The position numbers and the translations under genes were made by a program. The notes beneath the pieces were generated by a model. The model did no database searches. It was given only the letters and a program-made list of their open reading frames with translations, and had not been told where the DNA came from. Positions 1 through 9,405 of a stretch of DNA of 64,000 bases are shown here, piece by piece; the stretch's first letter is position 1, and each line of letters begins with the position of its first letter. This DNA comes from Symsagittifera roscoffensis (Eukaryota; Xenacoelomorpha; Acoela; Convolutidae): positions 7,237,716 through 7,301,715 of the forward strand of contig NC_087067.1 in assembly GCF_963678635.1 (NCBI RefSeq), given 5' to 3'.

Positions 1-521
1 GATGTATCTCCATCTACCGTGGTGTCTCTACCATCATGAGTAATTAAGAGAGTGTATATGTGTGTGTTTACCTGACTGACGAACCTGATGTATCTCCATC
101 TGCCGTCACGTCTGTATAATCTTGAGTAAAAAAGAAAGTGTGTGTGTGTTTGTGTTTGTGTGTTTATTTGACTGATGATAATGATGTATCTCCATCTTCC
201 GTGGCTTCTGTATTATTTTGAGTATTGAAGAGAGAGTGTTTGTGTGTGTGTGCGTGTGTTTGTGTGTGTGTGTTAACCTGAGTGATGAACATGACGTATC
301 TCCATCTGCTGTGGCGTCTGTATTATCTTAAGTAAAAAAGAGAGAGTGTATGTGTTTGTACCTGACTGATGAATATGATGTATCTCCATCTGCCGTGGCG
401 TCGGTGTTATCATTAGTATTGAAAAGAGTTTATGTGTGTACACCTGACTGATTAATTTGATGTATCTCCATCTGCCGTGGCGTCTGTATTATCATGAGTA
501 TTGACGAGAGTGTATGTGTGT

Positions 522-559
<38 letters not shown>

Positions 560-570
560 TTGTGGATCTT
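1..570. repeat. Minisatellite, ~80-110 bp units with embedded GT tracts
   Basis: About six diverged units each carry the core GATGTATCTCCATCTGCCGT, starting near 1, 91, 184, 294, 377 and 459. Each is followed by a (GT)n-rich spacer and a CCTGACTGATGAA-like segment. Unit length varies mainly because the GT tract varies. The longest uninterrupted GT tract is at about 522-557. Open frames over it encode only Val/Cys or Thr/His dipeptide runs and are not genes. The left edge is cut by the window, so the array may extend further. Confidence 0.85.
522..557. repeat. (GT)n microsatellite
   Basis: This is a near-perfect GT dinucleotide run at the right end of the minisatellite. It can form Z-DNA and is expected to be length-polymorphic. 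Confidence 0.9.
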
Positions 571-744
571 TGTAAATTGGATGAAATTGATAATGATATG
601 GGTCCAAGCTTCCCAATCCAAATTATTGTTTCTGTCGGTTTCATTTTTTCGGATGGCACGCAAATTGATTCAAAGTCAAAAATAGCGACAATTTTGAAAA
701 AGGTTTATTCTTTGGTATACTCAATAATGAACCCATCCAGTTTT

Positions 745-1017
745 TTAAACAACGTCTCTCGTAGAGTGTAAACAATTTTAAGTTGAATGTTTTTGATTTG
801 GTCTTTACAACGTAGAAGATGCTTGTCGAAATTTTGAGGTAGATTGAAAAAAATATCGCAAGTTGGAAATCGGAAAAATTGAAGAAGTTGTCGATGTTAT
901 TGACGTAAATAACGTGGTTGTTGTATCGTAGAAGTATAACTGTATTGTCGGTTTTACCGATACTTCCCCGAGCTAATTCTCCTACGAAGTCTCCGCCTTC
1001 AATTTTTTTTGTACAGA
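745..1017 (-). pseudogene. Second, truncated copy of Polinton polymerase N-terminal segment
   Basis: On the minus strand this stretch is a diverged copy of 1465-1680, the zinc-finger-like part of the polymerase N-terminal region. The two copies align across the motif region CTCTCGTAGAGTGTAAA at one end and GTTGTTGTATCGTAGAAGT at the other. The copy has no intact reading frame. It ends just before the repeat that starts at 1018. It is probably a leftover from a duplication inside the same Polinton. Confidence 0.7.
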
Positions 1018-1463
1018 AAAGAGTTGTCCGACAAAGTAAAGGTCTCTTAGAGAAACTTACTCAATCAAAACTTTACTTTTGATCCACATATTACGTATCA
1101 AAGCTTCAAACTTACGGCTGAATTACATCTAACGAGAAAAGACATTTTGTTTAATCCCGAGAATTTGAAACTAATCAGACTTTTTTACGATAATATATCA
1201 CAAATTCTGTTTATTCCTTACACGATACCCAAATTTGTAAAAACTGCCCAGCAAAGCTCTTTTTTCCTTCAATTCTGTAAGGATTTTCAGAAATCGAAAT
1301 CCTGCTTGATCCGGTTTGGAATCAGATTTCTAGAGATTTGCTTTGAAAACTTCATCAACTTTGAGTTATCATCCCAAATTTACATCAAATCAAAGAACTT
1401 GACAATCTACTCATAAATCAGCAATTTCTTATTCAAAAAATACCATTAACTTGATGAAAACAA
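1018..1463. repeat. Direct repeat B, copy 1 (pairs with 3219-3667)
   Basis: About 445 bp is repeated at high identity in direct orientation at 3219-3667. Both copies start at GAGTTxTCCGACAAAGT and end at CATTAACTTGATGAAAACAA, where similarity stops sharply. The two copies bracket the polymerase fragment at 1429-2712. I see no convincing coding content. Confidence 0.85.
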
Positions 1464-2712
1464 CTTCTCTCGTAGAGTGTAAAAACAACTTTGGGGTAAA
1501 AATTTTTGATTTGGTCTTTACATCGTAGAAGATGCTTGTTGTAAGTTTGAGGTAGATTGGAAAAATAATCGCAAGTTGGGCATCGGAAGCAATTGAAAAA
1601 GTTGTCGTTGTTTTTGACATAAATATTGTGGTTGTTGTATCGTAGAAGTTTAACTGTATTTTCGATGTCGATATCATAGATAAAGATGTTTTTCTCTAAT
1701 ACGTTTTCATTTATTGCTAGATTATCCATCGAAACTCCATGAAATTGTTTCGGATAACAACCCAATTTTTCAAGAAAAGCATTAGGAATCATGAAGGTGG
1801 ATGTTTCAAGACTAGTTGTTCCGTGCAAATGAACTGCAAGCGCTCGAAACAAACACAATTTGTCCTTGTATGGTTGTTTTGTGTTTTGATCCGAAACGAA
1901 ACAAATCTCCTCAGAAGTGGATCAGGAATCACAGAATCTTGACATCCCCTGGGTACGTTTTTTAGTAAAGCTGCAAAAATGGTCATATTTGTGATCAACT
2001 TGAATCATCATTTTGTATTTCGTCTCTCTTGTGTACAAATTCTAATGATATCTTGCCTATTGACAATGCTCTGCGTAGTCGTCAAGTCTGCTTTAGTACA
2101 GAGCAGCATAGATTTATCAAAGAGTGTGCTTCTTTCATGACAGTAGAAATAACGATATTTGCTGATTTCTATACTAGGTAAACACAAATTCCAAGACAAA
2201 TCAGATTTTTGCTGCACAATCAAGTTTTTCCAAGACTGGATCCAGTTTTTCATTAATTAGGTTAGGATCTAGTTTTGAAAGTTGAAAATTGAATACTTTG
2301 TGGCGTCTATTTTCCATCTCAACATCTGTCAAGAAGTGTTGATAGGCATTCAACTCATCACGTAGTGATCACTTTCCTCCTTGTTTTCAAGACGTTATTC
2401 AAATCAGCAACAGAATCACTCGTTTTCTCGCTTTCAACCCGTGAAATTTCCTGCGATGTTGTTGAAGTGAATAATAGCTGGAAAATTTTTTCTCACACAA
2501 TACACACTTTGTTGACTTTGCGGTTGACTTCAAATGCTTCTTGCTTGAGTGGAAAGTCATTTCATGCTGGTTGCAAGAACAATAATTACATTCCGGATGA
2601 GAAATATTTCCTCGCACGCAACTCTTGCGATGTCGCGCAACTTTTGACGAACATACATCTTACTACATCCTCGCATTTCACTTTCTCATTCCTGTTGAGT
2701 GAAGGCATCTGA
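1429..2712 (-). pseudogene. Polinton/Maverick protein-primed DNA polymerase, N-terminal region (decayed)
   Basis: Read on the minus strand, this holds three consecutive pieces in shifting frames. The first (about 2712-2399) has C2H2-type fingers with CVLCEKKFSSYYSLQQHRRK. The second (about 2253-1789) includes MTIFAALLKNVPRGCQDSV. The third (1858-1433) has CLFRALAVHLHG, a hydrophobic IFIYDIDIE segment, and a CPTC-x14-H-x4-C finger. This architecture (zinc fingers, then a CLFRAL block, then a CPxC finger, then the polymerase) is typical of the N-terminal part of polymerase proteins in invertebrate Polintons. The B-family exonuclease and palm motifs are not present, so the gene is truncated at its 3' end. 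At least three frameshifts or stops break it. It lies opposite in strand to the ATPase and integrase at 8.9-10.3 kb, as is usual in Polintons. Confidence 0.72.
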
Positions 2713-3218
2713 AAAAAGTGGGGGGAGATTTAGCATGTACCAAAAAAAAAGAAAAGGGACGTGGCACCAACAAAATTGAGATCTTTAAAATGTCCCAAAA
2801 GAGCTAATAGATTATTTATACTTAGTTAGAATTGTTGCAAATATTTGAAAAAAAATTTCCAGTAGTTATACAAAGTATAGAGCGATTGCTTTTAACGTAA
2901 AAGAAATCAGAATGAAAAGAGTTTCATTTAGTTTTGCTTAGAGAAAATCAACTGATCAGTATTGTGCTGAGTATTCTTTTAGTAACACTGTCTGTTGGAA
3001 ATCAACCAATCAGAACCGAGCCTTTTTTAAAGGTGAACTGTTTATCATTGTTTAAAAACTTTAATCAATAATTGGAAAATATCTATCAAAAATATTCGAG
3101 TTTCCTCGAGTTACTTTATTAAATAATAAATAAAATTCTAACTTGATTTTCTCATTGATGAAATAGATGTTGACTCTTAATTTTCCCACAATTTTTTGGA
3201 CAAATTTATAGTACATAA
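2713..3218. other. AT-rich spacer without recognisable gene
   Basis: This is non-coding DNA between the polymerase fragment and repeat B copy 2. It contains one exact CCAATCAGAA motif (3006-3015). No ORF or RNA gene is seen. Confidence 0.6.
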
Positions 3219-3667
3219 CAGAGTTTTCCGACAAAGTGAAGGTCTCTTCAGAGAAACTTACTCAATCAAAGCCTTTACTTTTGATCCATATATTACGTAT
3301 CAAAGCTTCAAACTTACGGCTGAATTACACCTAACAAGGAATGAAATTTTTTTATTCTCGAGAATTCGAAATTAATCAGAAAGTTTTAGGATAACATATC
3401 AAAAACTCTTTTTATTCCTTACCCGATACCCAAATTTACAAAAACTGACCAGCAAAGCTCTTTTTTCCTTCAATTCGTTAAGGATTTTTAAAGCTCAAAA
3501 TCCAGCTTGATCCGGTTTGGAATCAGATGTCCAGAGATTTGCTTTGAAAAATGCATCAATTTTGATTTATCATCCCAAATTTAAATCAAATCAAAAAACT
3601 TGACTATCTACTCAAAAGTCAGCAACTTCTCATACAAAAAATATCATTAACTTGATGAAAACAATTG
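3219..3667. repeat. Direct repeat B, copy 2
   Basis: This is the partner of 1018-1463. Identity is high over the whole length, with scattered substitutions and small indels. Similarity ends inside the first codons of the small membrane ORF at 3655. Confidence 0.85.
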
Positions 3668-3855
3668 TGGAAACGCTACTTGTCCTAATCTTCTTTCTTT
3701 TGTTGCTTATACCGGCAATAGTCCTCAATTTTACAGCAAATGACTTTTGGTCATTTATTTTTACTATTGCTTTTTTTATATATTTTTTCATAATTGGAAG
3801 ATTTAAGTCCCTAAAAGGGTCCTCTGATTACAAACGACAATTAGAACAAAAATGA
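3655..3855 (+). CDS. Small two-segment membrane protein, unknown
   Basis: The reading frame is 66 codons from ATG at 3655. It is strongly hydrophobic, with one membrane segment in about residues 5-25 (VETLLVLIFFLLLLIPAIV) and a second in about residues 30-47 (FWSFIFTIAFFIYFFIIG). A basic, hydrophilic tail follows (KSLKGSSDYKRQLEQK). No family is recognised. It lies inside the Polinton remnant, where small membrane ORFs are common, but it could be chance in AT-rich DNA, which favours Phe/Ile/Leu codons. Degenerate GATTGGAAACGAC-like repeats follow it (about 3825-3985). Confidence 0.35.
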   Translation: MKTIVETLLVLIFFLLLLIPAIVLNFTANDFWSFIFTIAFFIYFFIIGRFKSLKGSSDYKRQLEQK

Positions 3856-4033
3856 CAATTTTTGTGATTGGAAACGACAACGTGTAAAAAAATCCTAAAT
3901 TGGAACTTTGTTTCCGATTGGACACGACTTTCATCTGAGAATTCCATAAATTAAAGCTGAAATCTGATTGAACACGACTACAATCCAAATAAGGAAAATT
4001 ATTTCTGATTGGTTATACCCACACTTTCGAGTT

Positions 4034-4190
4034 GAAGGTTCCCCTCACTCCTAATTAAAAATCATTTTAAATTCAGCTAAAGTACCGTCAACTGCTTCCT
4101 CTCTCAGCACTAAATCATTTAATTTCAACTTTTATACCGTCAGCTACTTCCTCTCTCAGCACAAAATCATTCTTGTTTCTACCCTTTTAC
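4034..4190. repeat. Tandem duplication, two ~60 bp copies, upstream of the 157-aa ORF
   Basis: ACCGTCAACTGCTTCCTCTC, followed by a CAGCACTAAATCATTT-like block, occurs twice (about 4083 and 4137). The second copy ends just before the start codon at 4208, so it may form part of that gene's leader or promoter. Confidence 0.7.
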
Positions 4191-4207
4191 TCAAATTGTT
4201 GCTCAAA

Positions 4208-4681
4208 ATGATCTTCTCAGTGCAAAACAGCAACCTTATGTACTCTGTTGAATTTTTGCCTGATCTAGTACAAACTCAAGTACAAGAAACAGATTCTGGA
4301 GTTTTTGTGGCACGAATAGACATCCCAAACCAAGTCTGGCACATGGTGGAAGTGATGCGAAGGGATTTCAAGGAACATCATATGACGCAAGTACCAATGA
4401 CAGAGAACCAACTTGGAGAAATGCAAATGATGGAGGAAGTGGTTGAGCATGTGGGAATGAACTACCGCGAGATTTTTGACTCAAGATTTGTGGTTCAACT
4501 AGTCGACGACTTCCTCTTTCCTTGGGAGGAAGCAGGATCAGCCGAAAAACCCATCACAATAGATGAAGATGAGGGTTTCTCAGAAACAATGGGGCCTCCA
4601 GCTCCACAACAACCACTACAACCTCGTACAGCTCTCCGTTCTATGGAAAACCTCCAGAGCTCTCAATGGCTCTTTGATTAA
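4208..4681 (+). CDS. Acidic 157-aa protein of unknown function
   Basis: This is a clean frame from ATG at 4208 to TAA at 4679-4681, followed 12 bases later by an AATAAA signal (about 4693). The sequence is acidic and Met/Gln/Glu-rich. The middle part is probably helical (QVWHMVEVMRRDFKEHH, then GEMQMMEEVVEHVG). Near the C-terminus is a hydrophobic-acidic motif, PITIDEDEGF, which resembles a SUMO-interacting motif. A proline/glutamine linker (GPPAPQQPLQP) follows, with a final SSQWLFD. No family is recognised. It lies between Polinton polymerase remnants and other Polinton genes and, unlike those, is intact. It may be a Polinton accessory gene or a small host gene. The longer TTG-initiated frame (4196) is not preferred because the ATG at 4208 starts the conserved-looking part. 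Confidence 0.5.
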   Translation: MIFSVQNSNLMYSVEFLPDLVQTQVQETDSGVFVARIDIPNQVWHMVEVMRRDFKEHHMTQVPMTENQLGEMQMMEEVVEHVGMNYREIFDSRFVVQLVDDFLFPWEEAGSAEKPITIDEDEGFSETMGPPAPQQPLQPRTALRSMENLQSSQWLFD

Positions 4682-4689
4682 AAATTTTG

Positions 4690-4698
4690 TAAATAAAA
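4690..4698 (+). promoter_or_regulatory. Polyadenylation signal
   Basis: AATAAA follows the stop codon of the 157-aa ORF by about a dozen bases, which supports that ORF as an expressed gene. Confidence 0.5.
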
Positions 4699-4864
4699 GT
4701 TGCTCGTTATCAACTTCGTTCTTTGCAATTAATTAATTTCTTCAATTTCATTTTAATTATGAGATTAGATGATAGGTTCAGGGTTAAAACGATTAGAACC
4801 TAATTTAGTGCTCCGATCTCGCATACATAAAAGTTTGTACACAAGTAGAAAAAACCAGATGGTT

Positions 4865-5150
4865 TTCACATATTGTCAAGTAAATTGAAACATTTTTTGC
4901 CTTTTTTCGAAAACAATAGAGATTTTTTGCATCTGGCCAAAAAACTGAAACGTTTTTGGCATCTTGCCAAAAAAATTGAAACACATCTCGCCTTTTGTCA
5001 AAAAAAATGAAACATGCTTCGCATTTTGTCGAAAAAAAGGAAATGTTTTTTCGCATCTTGTCAAAAAAAGTGAAACATTTTTGCATCTTGTTAAAAATAG
5101 TGAAACACTTTTTTGCAATTTGTTAAAAAATTTGAAGCGTTCATTGCAAC
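4865..5150. repeat. Degenerate ~30-36 bp minisatellite
   Basis: Seven or so imperfect units have the form GCATCTTGTCAAAAAAA followed by GTGAAACATTTTT. Both strands read through as Phe/Lys/Cys-rich repeats, which are artefacts of the array and not genes. Confidence 0.8.
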
Positions 5151-5867
5151 TTCTTGATAATCAGAAGAAATCATGCTCATATTTTGAGTTTTTTTTTCTA
5201 CGGACTCTTTTGAAAGATGCTGAATCGATAGTTTGTGTGGAAGCTAGTTTCTGGTTAGAACATAAATAGTGACGTTTGAACTTTTTGCGTGACAGTCTTT
5301 TCTTTGCAACACTTGGCGATTTTTCTGCTCCTTTCCATTTCAAATTGTGATGAACAGCGCGGTAAAGTTGATTGAGAAGTTCGCCAATTGATCAAATAAC
5401 ATTGAACAAAATCTGTAATTGTACAACTGATATTTTGTTATGTGAAATGAAAAATACCCAATCTTTGTCAAACTTGATCGAAAGGTGAACCAATCAGAAG
5501 TATGTGGAAGTAACAATTTTTCAAAGAACAGTAAGAATTGTGGTTAGAGGCACAAAAAACTTTGGTTACTATACATTTTTCGTAAAAATCATTGGAAACG
5601 GAAATCATAAGCGATTTTTGACAATAATCTGAATAAAAGCTGGGAAGAGCTTGACACGTAGCTGCAGCCATCTGGAACAATGATTTTTGCTGAGAATTGT
5701 GGATTTATATAGGAGCACTAACACCTACACAATTCCATATTTGGAAACTTCACTCAAAAACTTCAAGTATAGTTCTATTTCCTTTTATGATTAATTGAAT
5801 GACTCATATTGTTTACTTCTATTTTCAATTGATCTCAAAATCGTTTTTCTTATTTCTTTTCATCTGA
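5150..5867. other. Non-coding AT-rich stretch
   Basis: No supported gene is seen. It contains an exact CCAATCAGAA motif at 5490-5499 and several short frames that look random. Confidence 0.55.
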
Positions 5868-6382
5868 TCAAAAATCACAAAAGTCTCAAAAATCAAACGT
5901 GAACTGGGAGATTTGCTTGGTCGTAAAAATCCTACAAGAGGAAATTTTTTCGAACACTGCTTTCAACTATTCAAGAAAAATGAGTTGAGACAACTCGAAA
6001 AAAGACGGCAAGTCCAGTGTGGTGAAAACGAAGGAGAAGCAACCTCGGCAATAAGAAATACTGTTAGTCACAATGCTGAATACCTTGGACTCGTTCCTGT
6101 ATTGAACTTCACTTCTGACGAGGCGTCAACTTTGGATCAGGAGCTTTACAACTGTAACAAAGTGTACGACATAGCAATTTTCATTAGACGACAAGTTTGT
6201 GTCACGATCAAGAAGTACAATGTTAACAAACTCCTTGCATTCAGATTTGACTCTTCACTGCAAAAGAGAATGAAGCAGTGAAACAAGCTGCCGATGTCAA
6301 TTATACTTTGAATAAATTCAAAGAACTGTCCCAAGTTCTGAGAGACATTATGTTTGTTGAGAACTGTAATATACAATAAATT
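5868..6382 (+). pseudogene. Unknown ORF with one frame break, polyA signal at its end
   Basis: An open frame begins without an ATG at about 5868 and reads ELGDLLGRKNPTRGNFFEHC onward to about 6250. The natural continuation is one frame away (AKENEAVKQAADVNYTLNKF, then KELSQVLRDIMFVENCNIQ) and ends at about 6379, overlapping AATAAA. The break near 6250 could be a 1-nt indel or a short intron, because a pyrimidine-rich tract ends in CAG just before it. The protein is hydrophilic with a helical, charged C-terminus. No family is recognised. It is probably a Polinton gene given its neighbours. Confidence 0.4.
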
Positions 6383-6555
6383 GTGTAATTTGTGTTTTTT
6401 GTTTTTTAATTTAAATATTTACCCCCAAAACCCTTTTTTTAGTATTCGCGTTGAGCAGTGTGAAATGGAATATTGGTTTTTCAAGAAATTTAATCTTAAA
6501 CCTTGACAATAAATTGGGTTTTTTTCATATTGTTCTACAAGAAAAGTCCCAAAAA
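6383..6555. other. Short spacer
   Basis: AT-rich; nothing recognised. Confidence 0.5.
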
Positions 6556-6556
6556 A

Positions 6557-6812
6557 CTTCACTAACGATTATAGAAGCACAAATTTTACCAAACTTGCAG
6601 ATATTGGACGTAGACTTTTGAGTGGACGTAGTCATTTTGAGTGGATTCTGCATAATGAAAGAAGAAATATTCACAAAGGTTACAGATCCGATACCAAAAA
6701 AACAGAACTTTTAGAATATTGTAGATATGGAAATCAATGGGAAAATAATCGATATTTACATCTACAAAGAGAAGAATATGATAAATTAATTGATAAACTT
6801 CATCATTACTAG
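6557..6812 (+). pseudogene. C-terminal fragment of an unknown Polinton-region protein
   Basis: This is an open frame without ATG. It reads NDYRSTNFTKLADIGRRLLS, then SHFEWILHNERRNIHKGYRS, and ends ...EEYDKLIDKLHHY with a TAG stop at 6810-6812. It is basic and rich in Arg/Asn/Tyr. I cannot assign a family. Confidence 0.35.
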
Positions 6813-6901
6813 GTAATGTGGAGACATATAAAAAATCTTGCATCATTATTGACGAATGCACTGTAGAAAATGAACGTACAGAAAATGAATGAAAATCTAA
6901 G

Positions 6902-8535
6902 AATTTTGAGATTATAAAGCAAGATTCTTCGTCAAACACGAAAAGAAAAATTTTATTTTTTCGCACCTGTATTGTTTTGGACCCGGAAATAAATTCGAAA
7001 GAAATGGACCAAACTTTTCGTTCGTACGTCTAACTGGATACGGAAATTACTGTATGGATTATTTTTTTGCAAACTACAAAATCTTTAGACTACATGCAGT
7101 TCTGCATGACTCAGCTGGACCTGTAAAAACTACTACGAAAAAAGGACCTGGGTATTGTTATGTTGCACCTAGTCTCCCGCGTTCATGCTTTCTTGGTCAT
7201 GTGACTGGAATAATTTTCCGTTTATAGGTTGAAATATTTGCTCACATACCAAAAAGTTCCTGAGAAAAGAGTTAACAGAATGAGTCAGTTTGTTTTGGAT
7301 ATTGAATGTATTGAAAACAATATAGTGTAAGATTTTGGACATTATAAAGATGGACAAACTGTACGATATTCTTTTCCTCCTCCGAAAAAATTCAAACCAA
7401 CATCCCAGTCTTCTTGGTGTACAAAACATCTTCATGGAATCAGTTGGAACAGCGGTTACAAAAAATATACTGAAGTAGAAAAAATATTGAAAAATCTAGA
7501 AGCAAGAGAAACGGGATTTTTTTTGCTAAAGATTATGAAAAATTTAAGCTTCTGTCTGAATGTTTGGAAACAAATATTATCAAATTGGATGATTACGCTT
7601 GCTTAAAAATTCAGTCTTTGATCTTTAAAGATGAAGAAAATGATTGGAGCTGTAGCAACTACCCATTCCGACATGCATAAACTCTTCACTATGCAGAAAC
7701 AAAAGCATTTGCATAAGTAATTTTGAGATTATAAAGCAAGATTCTTCGTCAAACACGAAAAGAAAAATTTTATTTTTTCGCACCTGTATTGTTTTGGACC
7801 CGGAAATAAATTCGAAAGAAATGGACCAAACTTTTCGTTCGTACGTCTAACTGGATACGGAAATTACTGTATGGATTATTTTTTTGCAAACTACAAAATC
7901 TTTAGACTACATGCAGTTCTGCATGACTCAGCTGGACCTGTAAAAACTACTACGAAAAAAGGACCTGGGTATTGTTATGTTGCACCTAGTCTCCCGCGTT
8001 CATGCTTTCTTGGTCATGTGACTGGAATAATTTTCCGTTTATAGGTTGAAATATTTGCTCACATACCAAAAAGTTCCTGAGAAAAGAGTTAACAGAATGA
8101 GTCAGTTTGTTTTGGATATTGAATGTATTGAAAACAATATAGTGTAAGATTTTGGACATTATAAAGATGGACAAACTGTACGATATTCTTTTCCTCCTCC
8201 GAAAAAATTCAAACCAACATCCCAGTCTTCTTGGTGTACAAAACATCTTCATGGAATCAGTTGGAACAGCGGTTACAAAAAATATACTGAAGTAGAAAAA
8301 ATATTGAAAAATCTAGAAGCAAGAGAAACGGGATTTTTTTTGCTAAAGATTATGAAAAATTTAAGCTTCTGTCTGAATTTTTGGAAACAAATATTATCAA
8401 ATTGGATGATTACGCTTGCCCAAAAATTCAGTCTTTGATCTTTAAAGATGAAGAAAATGATTGGAGCTGTAGCAACTACCCATTCCGACATGCATAAACT
8501 CTTCACTATGCAGAAACAAAAGCATTTGCATAAGT
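6902..8535 (+). repeat. 817-bp tandem duplication inside the Polinton
   Basis: The segment 6902-7718 is repeated immediately at 7719-8535 with only a few substitutions. Both copies begin ATTTTGAGATTATAAAGC. The duplication copies parts of two ORFs, described separately. The near-identity, compared with the decayed state of the coding content, shows that the duplication is recent or is an assembly artefact. Confidence 0.92.
6964..7217 (+). pseudogene. Unknown Polinton-region ORF A (copied again at ~7781-8034)
   Basis: One frame reads LYCFGPGNKFERNGP, then VRLTGYGNYCMDYFFANYKI, a short His-Ala-Val segment with LHDSAGPVKTTTKKGPGYCY, and LPRSCFLGHVTGIIF before a stop. It has no clear ATG or 5' end. 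The FGPGN start weakly recalls the CGPGN loop of phospholipase-like capsid-associated domains, but the paired His-Asp motif is not seen, so I make no functional call. It is duplicated with the 817-bp unit. Confidence 0.3.
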
Positions 8536-8568
8536 AATATGGACTCGATGCTTTTTTAGCAAGTTGTA
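7280..8568 (+). pseudogene. Unknown Polinton-region ORF B, two tandem copies
   Basis: Copy 1 starts with ATG at 7280 and copy 2 at 8097. The translation, with stops and shifts, reads MSQFVLDIECIENNIV, then FGHYKDGQTVRYSFPPPKKF, WCTKHLHGISWNSGY, and a C-terminal part with KLDDYACPKIQSLIF and CSNYPFRH, ending about 8568 (YGLDAFLASCK) near an AATAAA. The FVLDIE start resembles the first motif of DEDD-type exonuclease folds, but the other acidic residues cannot be placed. A TAA after GENNIV-like sequence and a shift in an A/T run break both copies identically, so the breaks predate the duplication. Confidence 0.45.
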
Positions 8569-8709
8569 AATAGTAATAAACGTAATGTACTAACTTTTTT
8601 AAACTTAAATTTAAAAAATTGTCAACTTTTTCTTTCTAGAGTTATTATGGTCGATCATTTAGGAAATTTTGTTTTTGATGAAAAAAAATCATGAACAAAA
8701 TCATGGAAA
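8569..8709. other. Short spacer
   Basis: No feature is seen except a short open stretch starting MVDHLGNFVFDEKKS before a stop. Confidence 0.4.
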
Positions 8710-8718
8710 TTGTTTGGA

Positions 8719-8892
8719 CGTACATGTAATAGATCTCTTCTAATTTTTATATGCCAATTTTTCATTATAGTTTTGATGCTAGTATGTGCAATTGTTCGAA
8801 TTATGTTATCCACAACATGTGAAGAAACGACAGTTGGGGTATTTATCTTATCAAGTACAGTCGGTTATATTCTTTCTTCCCCAAAGCTATGA
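8719..8892 (+). CDS. Small hydrophobic ORF upstream of the ATPase
   Basis: This frame of about 58 residues has a strong membrane segment (LLIFICQFFIIVLMLVCAIV) followed by a second hydrophobic stretch (GVFILSSTVGYILSS). No ATG starts the frame cleanly, and TTG or an upstream exon would be needed. Its position just before the ATPase suggests a Polinton membrane protein. It is low-confidence because AT-rich DNA easily gives such translations. Confidence 0.3.
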   Translation, partial: RTCNRSLLIFICQFFIIVLMLVCAIVRIMLSTTCEETTVGVFILSSTVGYILSSPKL

Positions 8893-8904
8893 ATAAGTTA
8901 ATAT

Positions 8905-9405
8905 CTACCAAAAAACGAATTTTTATTTCCTTAGTTGTTCCAAGTGGATCTGGAAAATCTCACCTTATTTTGATTGGTTGAAAATTGGTACTTTTCAAGC
9001 AGCATTCGTCAAAATTTTTTACTTTTATCAACGTTATCAACCTCTTTATAGTCTTTATTACGAAGAAAAAACTTTAAATTTGTTTAAGGAAAAGGTTTTG
9101 ACCTGATCGAATTTCTTCCCAAGAACGGAACTAAGTATCTGCTTTCTTTTGATGGTTCTTGTGAAGAAATTTCAAACTCTAAACAGTTTGTAAAAATGGC
9201 CACTGCTGGAAGTCACAGGGGTCTGAACACAATATACATCAAACACAATTTGTTTCATAAAAACAAATTGGGAAGAAATGTAGAAGTACAAAATACGCAC
9301 ATATTCTTGTTCAAGTCACCGAGAGATGTTTTACAAATCGAAACATTAAGTCAACAATTAGGTCTAGGATCTCAATTAAAAGTTATTTTAACAAGAAAAA
9401 CAAAG
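8905..9405 (+). pseudogene. Polinton packaging ATPase (FtsK/HerA-A32 type), frameshifted
   Basis: Across several frames this encodes VVPSGSGKSHLI (Walker A, about 8936), a segment reading NGTKYLLSFDGSCEEISNSK (Walker B region, about 9130-9180), and ATAGSHRGLNTIYIKHNLFH, LGRNVEVQNTHIFLFKSPRD and LSQQLGLGSQL in an open frame from 9196. These blocks are the signature of the Polinton DNA-packaging ATPase, which powers genome encapsidation in a capsid. In the Walker B block the usual second acidic residue appears as Gly (FDGS). At least two frameshifts precede 9196. The C-terminus is missing and the frame runs directly into integrase sequence (see the finding). Confidence 0.85.

Noticed and set aside
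514-771. Open frame of alternating Val/Cys at the GT tract
   Set aside because: It is a translation of the microsatellite and has no protein features.
4805-5269. Phe/Lys/Cys-rich frames on both strands
   Set aside because: They are by-products of the ~30-36 bp minisatellite, which reads open in several frames.
6964-7217. Phospholipase A2-like capsid domain from the FGPGN motif
   Set aside because: The catalytic His-Asp pair and the Cys pattern are not found, so a functional call is not supported.
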